64,000 bases of DNA from Streptococcus himalayensis (GCF_001708305.1 NZ_CP016953.1:1507501-1571500), one strand, 5' to 3'. Counted from the stretch's first letter, positions 37,611-48,467 are shown. The notes: a model not told the origin generated them from the letters alone. Translations and numbers: made by a program.

Positions 37611-37628
37611 TTGAAAATATGGTAAAAT
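37611..37628 (+). promoter_or_regulatory. Promoter of the rml operon
   Basis: Extended -10: TG, one base, TAAAAT (37623-37628). TTGAAA at 37611 is too close to serve as the usual -35, so the extended -10 decides. rmlA starts at 37665. Confidence 0.5.
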
Positions 37629-37664
37629 GAAAAGAAGATTAGGTACAGAAAGGCTTTCGCAACT

Positions 37665-38534
37665 ATGAAAGGTATTATTCTCGCAGGAGGGTCAGGTACT
37701 CGTTTGTATCCCTTGACTCGTGCAGCATCGAAACAATTGATGCCGATTTATGATAAACCCATGGTTTACTATCCCCTCTCAACCCTTATGTTGGCAGGAA
37801 TTAAGGATATTTTAATTATTTCTACGCCGAGTGACTTACCTCGTTTTGAGGAAATGTTAGGAGATGGATCTGAACTTGGGATTTCACTTTCTTATGCCGT
37901 TCAGCCAAGTCCAGATGGTCTTGCTCAGGCCTTTATTATCGGAGAAGAATTTATCGGTGATGACAGGGTTGCCCTGATTCTTGGTGATAATATCTATCAT
38001 GGAAATGGCTTGACCAAGATGTTGCAACGGGCAGCTAGCAAGGAAACAGGTGCAACCGTTTTTGGCTATCAAGTAAAAGATCCAGAACGCTTTGGTGTTG
38101 TGGAATTTGATGCGGATATGAATGCCATTTCGATTGAAGAAAAACCGGAGCAGCCAAAATCAAATTTTGCTGTAACAGGTCTTTATTTCTATGACAATGA
38201 TGTGGTAGAGATTGCCAAAAATATCAAGCCGTCTCCTCGTGGAGAATTAGAAATCACCGATGTGAATAAGGCTTATTTGGAGCGTGGTGACTTGTCTGTT
38301 GAGTTGATGGGGCGTGGTTTTGCTTGGCTCGATACTGGGACACATGAGAGCTTGTTAGAAGCAGCCCAGTATATCGAAACGGTTCAGCGTTTGCAAAATG
38401 TTCAAGTGGCAAATCTTGAAGAAATTGCCTATCGCATGGGCTACATTACGAAGGAGCAGGTCTATGAACTCGCTCAACCATTGAAGAAAAATGAATACGG
38501 ACAATACTTGCTCCGTCTGATTGGAGAAGCCTAA
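37665..38534 (+). CDS. rmlA: Glucose-1-phosphate thymidylyltransferase
   Basis: Makes dTDP-glucose, the first step of dTDP-L-rhamnose synthesis. The protein has 289 residues with the nucleotidyltransferase motif [20 protein letters not shown] and [10 protein letters not shown]. Length is normal. It shares one base with the rmlC start. Confidence 0.96.
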   Translation: MKGIILAGGSGTRLYPLTRAASKQLMPIYDKPMVYYPLSTLMLAGIKDILIISTPSDLPRFEEMLGDGSELGISLSYAVQPSPDGLAQAFIIGEEFIGDDRVALILGDNIYHGNGLTKMLQRAASKETGATVFGYQVKDPERFGVVEFDADMNAISIEEKPEQPKSNFAVTGLYFYDNDVVEIAKNIKPSPRGELEITDVNKAYLERGDLSVELMGRGFAWLDTGTHESLLEAAQYIETVQRLQNVQVANLEEIAYRMGYITKEQVYELAQPLKKNEYGQYLLRLIGEA

Positions 38535-39127
38535 TGACAGAAAATTTTTTTGGTAAGACCTTAGCTGCTAGAAAGATTGACGCTATTCCTGGCATGTTAG
38601 AGTTTGACATTCCTGTTCATGGGGACAATCGTGGTTGGTTTAAGGAGAATTTTCAAAAAGAGAAAATGCTGCCCTTAGGATTTCCAGAAAGCTTTTTTGC
38701 AGAAGGAAAATTGCAAAACAATGTCAGCTTTTCTCGTAAGCATGTCTTACGTGGACTTCATGCAGAGCCTTGGGACAAATACATTTCTGTTGCGGACGGC
38801 GGAAAAGTGCTCGGTTCTTGGGTTGATTTACGTGAGGGAGATACGTTTGGAAATGTCTACCAGACAGAGATTGATGCGAGCAAGGGGATTTTTGTTCCGC
38901 GTGGTGTGGCAAACGGCTTTCAAGTCCTATCTGATACGGTAGCCTACAGCTACTTGGTGAATGATTACTGGGCCTTGGAATTAAAACCAAAATACGCCTT
39001 TGTCAACTATGCAGATCCAAGTTTAGGCATCAAATGGGAAAATCTTGAGGTAGCAGAAGTATCTGAGGCTGATAAGAATCACCCAATGCTTCAGGATGTT
39101 AAACCCTTGAGAAAAGAAGATTTGTAA
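38534..39127 (+). CDS. rmlC: dTDP-4-dehydrorhamnose 3,5-epimerase
   Basis: Third step of dTDP-rhamnose synthesis. The 197-residue streptococcal form contains DNRGWFKENF, the catalytic-histidine segment RGLHAEPWDKY and VPRGVANGFQVL. It is coupled to rmlA by a one-base overlap, and the next gene starts after one base. Confidence 0.93.
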   Translation: MTENFFGKTLAARKIDAIPGMLEFDIPVHGDNRGWFKENFQKEKMLPLGFPESFFAEGKLQNNVSFSRKHVLRGLHAEPWDKYISVADGGKVLGSWVDLREGDTFGNVYQTEIDASKGIFVPRGVANGFQVLSDTVAYSYLVNDYWALELKPKYAFVNYADPSLGIKWENLEVAEVSEADKNHPMLQDVKPLRKEDL

Positions 39128-39128
39128 G

Positions 39129-39617
39129 ATGTATCATCGTTTTTTAGAGATTGCGCAAGCCTTAAATGAATTGGGCATTATTCCTCTTTTAATGGGATCA
39201 GTTGGTCTAGAGCAGCGAACAGGTAGAAGTTGGGCGGCTCGTGATTTGGATATTCATGTCCCCAGTGACCCTAGGGGTTGGGAAGCTCCTGATGAAGAGC
39301 GAATTTATCGAGCAACTGAGTTGATTGCAATGATGGAACAACTAGGTTATACCTTGGTAGATCGCCACGAACATGAATTTCAAAAGGAAGGGTGTTCAGT
39401 AGAATTCGGTGGTCTTCATTCGCTCCCAGCTTTTGCAGGTGTTCCACTAGAAGAATTAGAGGAGATAAGAGATGGCGATGTCCGCTATTATCTGCCCACT
39501 CTGGAGCAATACTTGAACATCTATCAAGCATCTTCCAAAGACAGTTATCGTAATGATAAGAATAATCAAAAAGACTTTGCTAAAATTGCATATTTAAAAG
39601 AAGTATTAAAAAAATAA
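39129..39617 (+). CDS. Nucleotidyltransferase-like protein inside the rml operon
   Basis: Protein of 162 residues. LLMGSVGLEQRTG followed by ARDLDIHVPSD resembles the GS...DxD core of minimal nucleotidyltransferases, with SVEFGGLHSLP and PTLEQYLNIY further on. It has no known role in rhamnose synthesis, yet it lies between rmlC and rmlB on the same transcript (one base after rmlC). Such genes in streptococci are often left as hypothetical or misnamed. A nucleotide-modifying or regulatory role is possible. Confidence 0.55.
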   Translation: MYHRFLEIAQALNELGIIPLLMGSVGLEQRTGRSWAARDLDIHVPSDPRGWEAPDEERIYRATELIAMMEQLGYTLVDRHEHEFQKEGCSVEFGGLHSLPAFAGVPLEELEEIRDGDVRYYLPTLEQYLNIYQASSKDSYRNDKNNQKDFAKIAYLKEVLKK

Positions 39618-39623
39618 GCCTAG

Positions 39624-40706
<1,083 letters not shown>

Positions 40707-40735
40707 GGAAGTCTGGAAGAGACTTAAGGTCATGT

Positions 40736-40770
40736 AGAGGCTGAGACAAAACTCAGTCTCTGAATTTTAT
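40736..40770 (+). terminator. Hairpin after rmlB
   Basis: AGAGGCTGAG (40736-40745) pairs with CTCAGTCTCT (40752-40761, one G-U) and is followed by a weak T stretch. Possibly partial termination before the side-chain genes. Confidence 0.6.
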
Positions 40771-40913
40771 AGGGTGAATGGTTGGATGGACAACTGCAAA
40801 AAATGATTATTCAAGACTATAGAACAATATACGTGAGAGAGTAGAGATGTAAAAAATGGTAGTGCTCTCAGTTGTTCAATACTATCAAAGTAGAAAAGAT
40901 AAGGAGTAATGAC

Positions 40914-41846
40914 ATGCTTTCAATCATTATCCCCTGTTTTAACGAAGAGGAAAGCATTCCTCTCTTTTTTGCAGCGGTTGAAAAGATTAAAAAGGAACTG
41001 CACACAGAAATAGAATATATTTTTATCAATGATGGTTCGCAAGATCGAACGCTTGAGGTCTTGCGAGACTTGAGCCAGTCCTATAGTCATGTGCACTATC
41101 TTTCTTTTTCGAGAAACTTTGGCAAGGAAGCCGCTTTGTATGCAGGGCTTGAACATGCCAGAGGTGACTTAGTGACGGTGATGGATGTCGATTTGCAAGA
41201 TCCGCCAGAACTATTGATAGAAATGAAAGACATGCTAGAAGTAGATAAAGACTTGGACTGTGTAGGAACCAGACGGACGACACGTGATGGGGAGCCTCCA
41301 ATTCGAAGTTTTTTTGCGAAATTATTCTATAAATTGATCAATAAAATTAGCCAAGTTGAAATGGTGGATGGGGCTCGTGATTTTCGTTTGATGAGACGAT
41401 CAATGGTCGATGCTATTTTAGAAGTGACAGAGTACAATCGTTTCTCCAAAGGTATTTTTGCTTGGGTAGGTTTTAAAACGACCTACTTAGAATATAAGAA
41501 CGTTGAGCGTGTGGCAGGCACGACTAGCTGGAATTTTTGGCAACTCTTTAGCTATTCTTTAGAGGGAATTGTTAATTTTTCCGATGCTCCCTTGGCGATT
41601 GCCTTTGTAGCTGGTTTGACCGCTTGCTTATTAGCCTTTCTGCTAATGGGAGTTGTGATTTTACGGACCTTGATATTTGGAGATCCGACCTCGGGTTGGC
41701 CATCTCTGGTCTCTATCATCCTATTTTTGGGAGGATTTCAATTGTTAAGTATCGGGATTCTTGGAAAATATATTGGTAAAATATTCATGGAGACGAAGAA
41801 GCGTCCGATTTATATTGTCAAAGAGAGTAATAAACAGGAAAGGTAG
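40914..41846 (+). CDS. Polyprenyl-phosphate glycosyltransferase (GtrB/CsbB type)
   Basis: GT2 enzyme of 310 residues with IIPCFNEEESIP, FINDGSQD and the DVDLQDPPE metal site, plus two C-terminal membrane helices (about 228-300). Proteins of this type transfer a sugar from a nucleotide donor to undecaprenyl phosphate on the inner face of the membrane. ATG 40914 (AAGGAG eight bases upstream) is preferred to upstream in-frame starts. It heads the side-chain module that precedes rmlD. Confidence 0.82.
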   Translation: MLSIIIPCFNEEESIPLFFAAVEKIKKELHTEIEYIFINDGSQDRTLEVLRDLSQSYSHVHYLSFSRNFGKEAALYAGLEHARGDLVTVMDVDLQDPPELLIEMKDMLEVDKDLDCVGTRRTTRDGEPPIRSFFAKLFYKLINKISQVEMVDGARDFRLMRRSMVDAILEVTEYNRFSKGIFAWVGFKTTYLEYKNVERVAGTTSWNFWQLFSYSLEGIVNFSDAPLAIAFVAGLTACLLAFLLMGVVILRTLIFGDPTSGWPSLVSIILFLGGFQLLSIGILGKYIGKIFMETKKRPIYIVKESNKQER

Positions 41847-41852
41847 AATGAG

Positions 41853-42632
41853 ATGTCAGAACATACGTTTGTAATCTCAGCTTACGGAGAAAGCCAATTT
41901 TTAGAAGATTGTATTCAGTCTTTACTTCATCAAACAGTGCAGTCAGAAATATTTGTCTATATCAATGAATCAAATCCTTATGTTGAAGGAATTTGTAAGA
42001 AATATGGTCTATCTTTAAAAACAGGCCAAGGAGGAGGAATTGGTCGTGACTGGAATCAATCCTTATCGCTTGTTAAAACACCTTATGTGACCATTGCTCA
42101 TCAAGACGATTTGTATGAATCTGAATACGCACAGTCTATTCTGGAACAGTTTTCAAAACAGAAAGATGCCACGATTGTTTTTTCGGATTATGCAGAATAT
42201 CGTGACCAGCAAGTTGTCCCTCCTAACCGAAATTTAAAAATTAAAACATTTATGTTGCAGCTCATGTCTCTTTTTCCAAGTTCTAAGTTTTGGAAGAAGA
42301 GAGTATTATCCTTGGGAAATCCTATCTGCTGCCCGGCTGTTAGTTATAATCGAAATAAGTTGAGAGATTTTTCTTTCCGAGAAGATTTAAAAACCTCTTT
42401 AGATTGGTATGCTTGGTATGACATCAATGAACATTATCCAGGTGCCTTTATTTACGTACCAAAAAAACTGATGTATCATCGTATTCATAGTGAATCTGAA
42501 ACGACTGCTACCATCTCAGATAATACGCGTAGCAAAGAAGATATGTATATGTATCAGTTGATGTGGCCTCGATTTATTGCAAGTTTTTTGATGAAGTTTT
42601 ATGAAAAAAGCCAGCAGACCAATAGTCAATAA
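41853..42632 (+). CDS. Glycosyltransferase family 2 protein
   Basis: Soluble GT2-type enzyme of 259 residues with VISAYGESQFLEDCIQSL, GRDWNQSL and the likely metal motif HQDDLYES. Predicted to add one sugar of the cell-wall polysaccharide side chain; donor and linkage unknown. It lies between two lipid-phosphate glycosyltransferases. Confidence 0.75.
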   Translation: MSEHTFVISAYGESQFLEDCIQSLLHQTVQSEIFVYINESNPYVEGICKKYGLSLKTGQGGGIGRDWNQSLSLVKTPYVTIAHQDDLYESEYAQSILEQFSKQKDATIVFSDYAEYRDQQVVPPNRNLKIKTFMLQLMSLFPSSKFWKKRVLSLGNPICCPAVSYNRNKLRDFSFREDLKTSLDWYAWYDINEHYPGAFIYVPKKLMYHRIHSESETTATISDNTRSKEDMYMYQLMWPRFIASFLMKFYEKSQQTNSQ

Positions 42633-42650
42633 CAGTATTGGAGAAGTAAA

Positions 42651-43352
42651 ATGAAGAAGTTGATTATTATACCAGCTTATAATGAGAGCAGCAATATTGA
42701 AGGTACCATTCAAGCTATAAAAGAGAAGGCGCCGCATTTTGATTATGTGATTATCAACGATTGCTCAACAGATAATACGCTAGAAATTTGCAAAAAAAAT
42801 AAGTACAATGTTGTGGACCTTCCGATTAACTTAGGGATCGGTGGTGCGGTACAGACGGGTTATTTGTATGCTAAGAAATATAACTATGATATTGCAGTTC
42901 AGATTGATGGCGATGGGCAACATGACCCAGCATTTTTAGAGGAAATGGCAAATATTCTAGAAAAAAATCAAGTGGACATGGTGATTGGTTCTCGATTTAT
43001 TAAGAATGAAGGATTTCAATCATCATTTGCGAGACGAATGGGTATTCGTTATTTTACATGGATTATCAAATTGATGACAGGGAACACGATAACAGATGCC
43101 ACATCGGGTTTGAGGTTGGTCAACCGCTCTCTTATTGAAAAATTTGCAGTCAATTACCCCCAGGATTATCCCGAACCAGAAACAGTAGTAGATGTCTTGC
43201 ATAATCATTATACGATTAAAGAAATTCCTGTGATCATGAAAGAAAGACAGGGCGGTGTATCTTCGATTTCGCTGAAAAAATCTATTTATTACATGTTTAA
43301 AGTTAGCCTAGCGATTGTTATGGTAAAATTGAGAGGAAGAGAAAATGCTTAG
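42651..43352 (+). CDS. Polyprenyl-phosphate glycosyltransferase, GacI-like
   Basis: DPM1-like GT2 enzyme of 233 residues without C-terminal membrane helices. It has IIPAYNESSNIE, NDCSTDNTL, QIDGDGQHDP and ATSGLRLVNR. The next gene is a DUF2304 protein, the pairing seen for GacI/GacJ of group A Streptococcus, in which the small membrane partner activates transfer of GlcNAc to undecaprenyl phosphate. The sugar is not proven here. The end overlaps the DUF2304 gene by eight bases. Confidence 0.78.
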   Translation: MKKLIIIPAYNESSNIEGTIQAIKEKAPHFDYVIINDCSTDNTLEICKKNKYNVVDLPINLGIGGAVQTGYLYAKKYNYDIAVQIDGDGQHDPAFLEEMANILEKNQVDMVIGSRFIKNEGFQSSFARRMGIRYFTWIIKLMTGNTITDATSGLRLVNRSLIEKFAVNYPQDYPEPETVVDVLHNHYTIKEIPVIMKERQGGVSSISLKKSIYYMFKVSLAIVMVKLRGRENA

Positions 43353-43695
43353 TTACACAGCTCGACTATTTATATCGACTATTATTGCTCTATTTTTGAT
43401 GTGGATGCTCCAACTGATTAGGAAGCATACTTTAAATATTCGTTATGCCTTATCTTGGTTTTTATTATCTGTTGCTCTTTTATTGTTTGTTTGGTTTCCT
43501 CAGTTATTAAATAACTTGACCGTTCTTGTTGGTATCTATTCACCGACAAACCTTCTCTTTTTTGTAGGTTTTTGCCTTAGTCTAGGAATTATTTTTTCCC
43601 TAACCAATATTGTGTCCAGTCATGCTCAAAAAATAAAACAATTAAGTCAAACAATCGCCTTGATGGATAAGGAGTTACGATCTCATGATGAGTAA
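43345..43695 (+). CDS. DUF2304 membrane protein, GacJ-like
   Basis: Protein of 116 residues with three hydrophobic helices (about 8-24, 34-54, 64-88) and a short charged tail (KIKQLSQTIALMDKELRS). In family context it is the activator subunit of the preceding glycosyltransferase; the eight-base overlap supports that. It also overlaps the flippase start by 11 bases. Confidence 0.75.
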   Translation: MLSYTARLFISTIIALFLMWMLQLIRKHTLNIRYALSWFLLSVALLLFVWFPQLLNNLTVLVGIYSPTNLLFFVGFCLSLGIIFSLTNIVSSHAQKIKQLSQTIALMDKELRSHDE

Positions 43696-44932
43696 GTCAA
43701 CTCCGTCTCCTCAAAAGATATTTTTGTGGAATATCTTAGGAAGTTTATCAACAGCAGCAATCTCTGTGCTGTTGTTATTAGTTGTATCACGGACTTTGTC
43801 TGATTTTGAAGCTGATATATTTAGTATTGCTTATGCAATTGGGAATTTATTAAACATTGTTGGTTCTTTTCAAGTTAGAAATTTTCAAGCTACAGATATT
43901 AAAGGGAAATATCAGTTCTATGATTATTTAATGGCGCGTATATGGACGTGTGCATTGATGATGGCGGCGACTTTCATCTACATATACTGGCAACAATATG
44001 ATAGTTATAAGAGTTTCGTAATTCTTTTGATTTCTTTGTATAGGATGACGGATGCATTTTCTGATGTTTTTCAAGGTTTATTTCAACAAAAAGAACGATT
44101 AGATATTGCAGGAAAATCTCTCTGTTATCGAAATATCTTGCTTTTTTTAGTGTTTTCCTGTGCCTTATTTATGACTAAAAACTTGCTAGTATCCTTGTTT
44201 TTGCTCTGTTTAGTATCTATATGTTTTATCTTTGTCTATGATATTTCTTATACGAAACAGTTTTTAGAAATTTCCTTAAAAAGTAGGGATAGAAGAATAG
44301 TTTTGTTATTATTAAAGGAGAATTTACCTCTTTTCATAAATGCTTTTTTATTGGTATATATATATAACCAACCTAAATACTCCTTAGATGGATTACTGGA
44401 AGCTGGAGTTGTGGAACAAGGAATTCAAAAAGATTTCAATATTTTATTTATGCCAGTATTTGTAATGAATTTAATGATGTTCTTTTTAAGGCCGATGTTG
44501 ACGAAATTAGCTATTCATCGAGAAAAAAAAGATATAGAAGGTTATCAATCTTTAAAAAGGAATATATTTTTAATCCTTTTCCTATTCACAGGATTAGTAT
44601 TTCTAGGAAGTTATTTTTTAGGAATCCCTGTGTTAAGCATTCTATATTCAACTCCTCTACATCAATATAAAGAATCATTCTTGATATTGATGCTTGGAGG
44701 AATCTTGAGTTCTTTTGCAACTGTTTTTGATAATTTATTGACAGTTTTAAGAAAGCAGAAGGTATTAGTGGTTTCATTTGCCTCTTCTTTTCTGGTTTCT
44801 CTCTTTCTATCGGATCATCTTGTCAGATCCTACTCTGTTTTTGGGGCAGCCCTTTCATTTCTAGTATCAATGTCTGTTTGGTTGATTATTTCAATCATCA
44901 TTTATCAACTAGTGAAGGATAAAGAATTTTAA
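43685..44932 (+). CDS. Polysaccharide flippase (Wzx/GacK-like)
   Basis: Membrane protein of 415 residues with about twelve helices, beginning KIFLWNILGSLSTAAISV. By fold and position it would move the lipid-linked sugar across the membrane. It follows the GacI/GacJ-like pair just as GacK does in group A Streptococcus. AT-rich coding sequence compared with the rml genes. Confidence 0.75.
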   Translation: MMSKSTPSPQKIFLWNILGSLSTAAISVLLLLVVSRTLSDFEADIFSIAYAIGNLLNIVGSFQVRNFQATDIKGKYQFYDYLMARIWTCALMMAATFIYIYWQQYDSYKSFVILLISLYRMTDAFSDVFQGLFQQKERLDIAGKSLCYRNILLFLVFSCALFMTKNLLVSLFLLCLVSICFIFVYDISYTKQFLEISLKSRDRRIVLLLLKENLPLFINAFLLVYIYNQPKYSLDGLLEAGVVEQGIQKDFNILFMPVFVMNLMMFFLRPMLTKLAIHREKKDIEGYQSLKRNIFLILFLFTGLVFLGSYFLGIPVLSILYSTPLHQYKESFLILMLGGILSSFATVFDNLLTVLRKQKVLVVSFASSFLVSLFLSDHLVRSYSVFGAALSFLVSMSVWLIISIIIYQLVKDKEF

Positions 44933-44944
44933 AAAGGAGAATAC

Positions 44945-45940
44945 ATGAGATTTTCGATTATTATTCCAGCCTATAATATAGAAAGCTATATTGAAGAGGC
45001 TGTTGAAAGTGTTGTTTTACAAGAGTATGATCAAACGAATTATGAAATTATTATTGTAAATGATGGTTCTACCGATCAGACGGGAAATATTTGTGATACA
45101 TTTGAGTCACAATATTCACAAGTTCGAGTGATTCATCAAAAAAATGGAGGATTATCCAGAGCAAGGAATACAGGAATTCAATCGGCAAGAGGAGACTATC
45201 TCTTATTTTTAGATGGAGATGATTTTTGGTCGGATGTCCAATTTTTGAAAGGGCTATCTTCTATCATTGATAAAAATGAAGTAGATATGCTTGTTTTTCC
45301 TTTTTCTTATTTTTACAATAATACTCATAAAAGTGTGATAGCCTACCACTGGAAAGAGCGTGTTGGAGATTTTTATGCTAATGCCATCAGCTTGACAAGC
45401 GATGGAGTGATGAATCCGCCAGCTTGGAATAAATGTGTAAAAAGAGACTTGTTTTTATCTTCAGATTCATTGAAATTTATTGAGGGACGCTTGTCGGAGG
45501 ATGTTCCGTGGTGTGCGGCCTGTCTAAAAAATATTGGAACGTATGCTATTTATGATAATCCTCAGTATATGTATCGGCAAAATCGTATAGGAAGTATTAC
45601 CAATCAAGTAAAAGAAAAAAGTGTTCAAGATATTTTGCAAAGTATTGATGAAGGACTATCAGATATATCTGAACAAACTCCTACTATTCAAAAAGCACTT
45701 TCTATTTACTTTGCTACAGTTTATATTTCAATCTTGCCTTTTACCTACCCTTATCGCTACAACCAATCTATTGCACATTTTTTGAAAAAATACCGCTATT
45801 TATTGAAGTATCGAAGTTATATTAAAAATAAGGAGTTTAGATTGACTGGAACAATTGCTGCAATGGGAGGTCTTGTCGTCTCGAGTTTTATTTTGAACAA
45901 GTTACTTTACATATATAACCTTTATAAAGGAAAGAAATAA
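44945..45940 (+). CDS. Glycosyltransferase family 2 protein
   Basis: GT2 of 331 residues: IIPAYNIESYIEEAVES, VNDGSTDQTG, NGGLSRARNTG and the metal motif LDGDDFW. Short hydrophobic segments near the C-terminus suggest membrane association. Donor unknown; presumably a side-chain transferase. Confidence 0.82.
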   Translation: MRFSIIIPAYNIESYIEEAVESVVLQEYDQTNYEIIIVNDGSTDQTGNICDTFESQYSQVRVIHQKNGGLSRARNTGIQSARGDYLLFLDGDDFWSDVQFLKGLSSIIDKNEVDMLVFPFSYFYNNTHKSVIAYHWKERVGDFYANAISLTSDGVMNPPAWNKCVKRDLFLSSDSLKFIEGRLSEDVPWCAACLKNIGTYAIYDNPQYMYRQNRIGSITNQVKEKSVQDILQSIDEGLSDISEQTPTIQKALSIYFATVYISILPFTYPYRYNQSIAHFLKKYRYLLKYRSYIKNKEFRLTGTIAAMGGLVVSSFILNKLLYIYNLYKGKK

Positions 45941-45976
45941 AAGACATCAGGAATGTAGTTGGAAGGAAAATTATTT

Positions 45977-47470
45977 ATGGAAAATCTAATAAATCGTTTG
46001 GAAGTTCGAAAAAAGAAAGCCTCCTATGTAATATTTGTAATTGTATTTTTTATAGTTTCTATTATAAACATACCGATTAACGAACCAATTCCTAAAAAAT
46101 TACTAGTTCTTTTATTCTTTTCTGGAATTTTACTTATTATTTTTAAGCCTAAAAAATTACCAGTAGCGGCAGCACTAATTATCCTTGTTACTGGCTTATT
46201 TTCTTCATTTCTAACTCCAATTGGTGATGTTCCTGATGAAACGGCACACTATTATCGCAGTGTATTTGTATCAGAGGGTGATGTAAACCTATCAAACGAT
46301 TTGGAAAATTTGAAGGTATCAGAGGACACGCAAAACGTTCAGTCAAAAAATAAGACTCTGATTATAAATAGTCCATTGAATAATATGAAACACCAATCCA
46401 AAGAGAAAGTAGCACCAGAGGTAACGATTACAAACATCTATTCCTTTATTTCTTATGTACCTCAAGCCCTCGGTCTTGCTATAGGAAATGCATTGAATAT
46501 TAGTATAGTTTTTAGCTACTGGCTGGGAAGGTTCTTCAATGTATTAGCCTATGCCTTATTATGCTATTTAGCTATTAGACTTGCTTCTAAAGCTGAACAG
46601 TTGATTGCAGTAGCAGCTTTATTACCCATGAATGTGTATTTGTCCGCTTCTTACAATCAAGATAGTGTCGCTTTAGGAGTTATCTTATTGGTGATTGGTT
46701 TATTTTGTAATTTTGCTTATTCTAACAAAAAGATAACCTTACCAAAATATATGTTTTATACGATGTTATGTGTTTTGTTAGCAGTGATTAAATTTCCGTT
46801 TATTGTCCTAATAGCCCTACCTTTCTTTTTACCGTCTGAGCGATTTGAAATGAAACATAGCTGGTTAATCAAGATTTGTTCTATATTCATTGTTTTTATC
46901 TTATCAATTCTTTGGCTAAAAATCTCAGCACAAGTTCATAATGTGACGATGGCAGGAACAGAAGCATTTAAAGATGTGAACTCTAAAGAGCAACTTTTAT
47001 CTATGATTCACTCACCAGTGAATTACAGTCTTGTTATTTTGAAGGAAAGTTTATTAAGAATTTTGAAGCCTGAAAATATGAATTTATTTGGCTGGCTTAC
47101 ATATGGTCCAACCTTTTTGGTAGGGTGGAACATGATATTTTATTTTCTTGTTATTCTAAATAATGCAGGTAAGCTTAAAATAAATTGGTTAAGTAAAGTT
47201 CTTTTGTCTATGATTATCGCAGCGATTACGATAGGAATTGTTTTATCTATGTATATAAGCTGGACACCTGTTGGAACCTTAGCAGTAGGAGGAGTTCAAG
47301 ACAGGTATTTCTTGGGAGTAGTACCCTTGATTTTAATCTTTTTTACTACAAATAATGCAACGTTTGAGAAGTATCAAGGGGTAATCCACGATTCTTTGAT
47401 ACTTGATATTTCAATGTGCTTCATTTATACAATGCTATTGAGCACTTTATTTACATACTATGCATGGTAA
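45977..47470 (+). CDS. DUF2142 membrane protein, probable GT-C type transferase (GacL-like)
   Basis: Protein of 497 residues with about ten to twelve membrane helices and GDVPDETAHYYRS after the second or third, the acidic motif expected in GT-C enzymes using polyprenyl-phosphate sugars. ATG 45977 with GGAAGGA upstream is preferred to the TTG at 45959. By analogy with GacL it would attach the side chain to polyrhamnose outside the membrane. Confidence 0.72.
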   Translation: MENLINRLEVRKKKASYVIFVIVFFIVSIINIPINEPIPKKLLVLLFFSGILLIIFKPKKLPVAAALIILVTGLFSSFLTPIGDVPDETAHYYRSVFVSEGDVNLSNDLENLKVSEDTQNVQSKNKTLIINSPLNNMKHQSKEKVAPEVTITNIYSFISYVPQALGLAIGNALNISIVFSYWLGRFFNVLAYALLCYLAIRLASKAEQLIAVAALLPMNVYLSASYNQDSVALGVILLVIGLFCNFAYSNKKITLPKYMFYTMLCVLLAVIKFPFIVLIALPFFLPSERFEMKHSWLIKICSIFIVFILSILWLKISAQVHNVTMAGTEAFKDVNSKEQLLSMIHSPVNYSLVILKESLLRILKPENMNLFGWLTYGPTFLVGWNMIFYFLVILNNAGKLKINWLSKVLLSMIIAAITIGIVLSMYISWTPVGTLAVGGVQDRYFLGVVPLILIFFTTNNATFEKYQGVIHDSLILDISMCFIYTMLLSTLFTYYAW

Positions 47471-47508
47471 ATGGATAGTCAATCTATAAACGAACAAAGG
47501 AGTGGAAT

Positions 47509-48360
47509 ATGATTTTAATTACAGGTAGCAATGGCCAGCTAGGAACAGAGTTGCGTCATCTTTTGGATGAGAGACAGGAAGACTATGTTGCGGTGGATGT
47601 TGCAGAAATGGATATTACAGATAGTGCTATGGTTGAGAAGGTATTTGCAGAAGTGAAGCCGACCTTGGTCTATCACTGTGCAGCCTACACAGCAGTGGAC
47701 GCTGCTGAAGACGAAGGCAAAGAGCTGGACTATGCTATTAACGTGACAGGAACAGAAAATGTTGCAAGAGCAGCCGAAAAACACGGAGCGACTATGGTCT
47801 ATATCTCAACAGATTACGTCTTTGATGGGGAATTGCCAGTCGGTCAAGAATGGGAGGTGGATAGCACACCAGCTCCTCAGACAGAGTATGGCCGTACCAA
47901 ACGCATGGGAGAAGAGCTGGTTGAGAAATACGCTAGTCGTTACTACATTATCCGCACTGCTTGGGTATTTGGAAATTATGGGAAGAATTTTGTTTTTACC
48001 ATGCAAAACTTGGCCAAAACCCATCAACGTTTAACTGTGGTGAATGACCAACATGGTCGTCCAACTTGGACACGAACCTTGGCTGAATTTATGACTTATT
48101 TGGCGGAAAATCAAAAAGATTTTGGCTATTATCATTTGTCAAATGATGCGGCAGAAGATACGACTTGGTATGATTTTGCAGTTGAAATTCTAAAAGATAC
48201 TGACGTGGAAGTCGTGCCTGTTGACTCCAGCCAATTTCCAGCTAAAGCTAAGCGACCTTTCAACTCAACCATGAGTTTGAAAAAAGCCAAAGAAACTGGC
48301 TTTGTCATTCCAACTTGGCAAGATGCTTTGAAGGAATTTTATCGCCAAGAGAAAAAGTAA
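47509..48360 (+). CDS. rmlD: dTDP-4-dehydrorhamnose reductase
   Basis: Last step of dTDP-L-rhamnose synthesis. The 283-residue protein has the NAD(P) motif GSNGQLGTEL, YISTDYVFDG and the catalytic YGRTK. It is separated from rmlA-C-B by the side-chain genes but precedes rgpA, the order also found in group A Streptococcus (gacA-gacB). Confidence 0.95.
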   Translation: MILITGSNGQLGTELRHLLDERQEDYVAVDVAEMDITDSAMVEKVFAEVKPTLVYHCAAYTAVDAAEDEGKELDYAINVTGTENVARAAEKHGATMVYISTDYVFDGELPVGQEWEVDSTPAPQTEYGRTKRMGEELVEKYASRYYIIRTAWVFGNYGKNFVFTMQNLAKTHQRLTVVNDQHGRPTWTRTLAEFMTYLAENQKDFGYYHLSNDAAEDTTWYDFAVEILKDTDVEVVPVDSSQFPAKAKRPFNSTMSLKKAKETGFVIPTWQDALKEFYRQEKK

Positions 48361-48370
48361 GCAGAATAGA

Positions 48371-48396
48371 AGGGTTAGCGTTGCTAGCTCTTTCTT
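48371..48396 (+). terminator. Hairpin after rmlD
   Basis: GGGTTAGC and GCTAGCTC pair (with G-U) around GTT and are followed by TTTCTTG. Moderate terminator. Confidence 0.5.
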
Positions 48397-48423
48397 GTTT
48401 TATTAGGCAAATAGCATAGAAAA

Positions 48424-48432
48424 TGGTATAAT
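48424..48432 (+). promoter_or_regulatory. Extended -10 promoter of rgpA
   Basis: TGG followed by TATAAT (48427-48432), 35 bases before the ATG at 48468. The -35 is poor. This implies that the rgp genes can be expressed apart from rmlD. Confidence 0.6.
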
Positions 48433-48467
48433 GGAATAGATTGTAAAATCTTGAATTGAGGAAGAGC

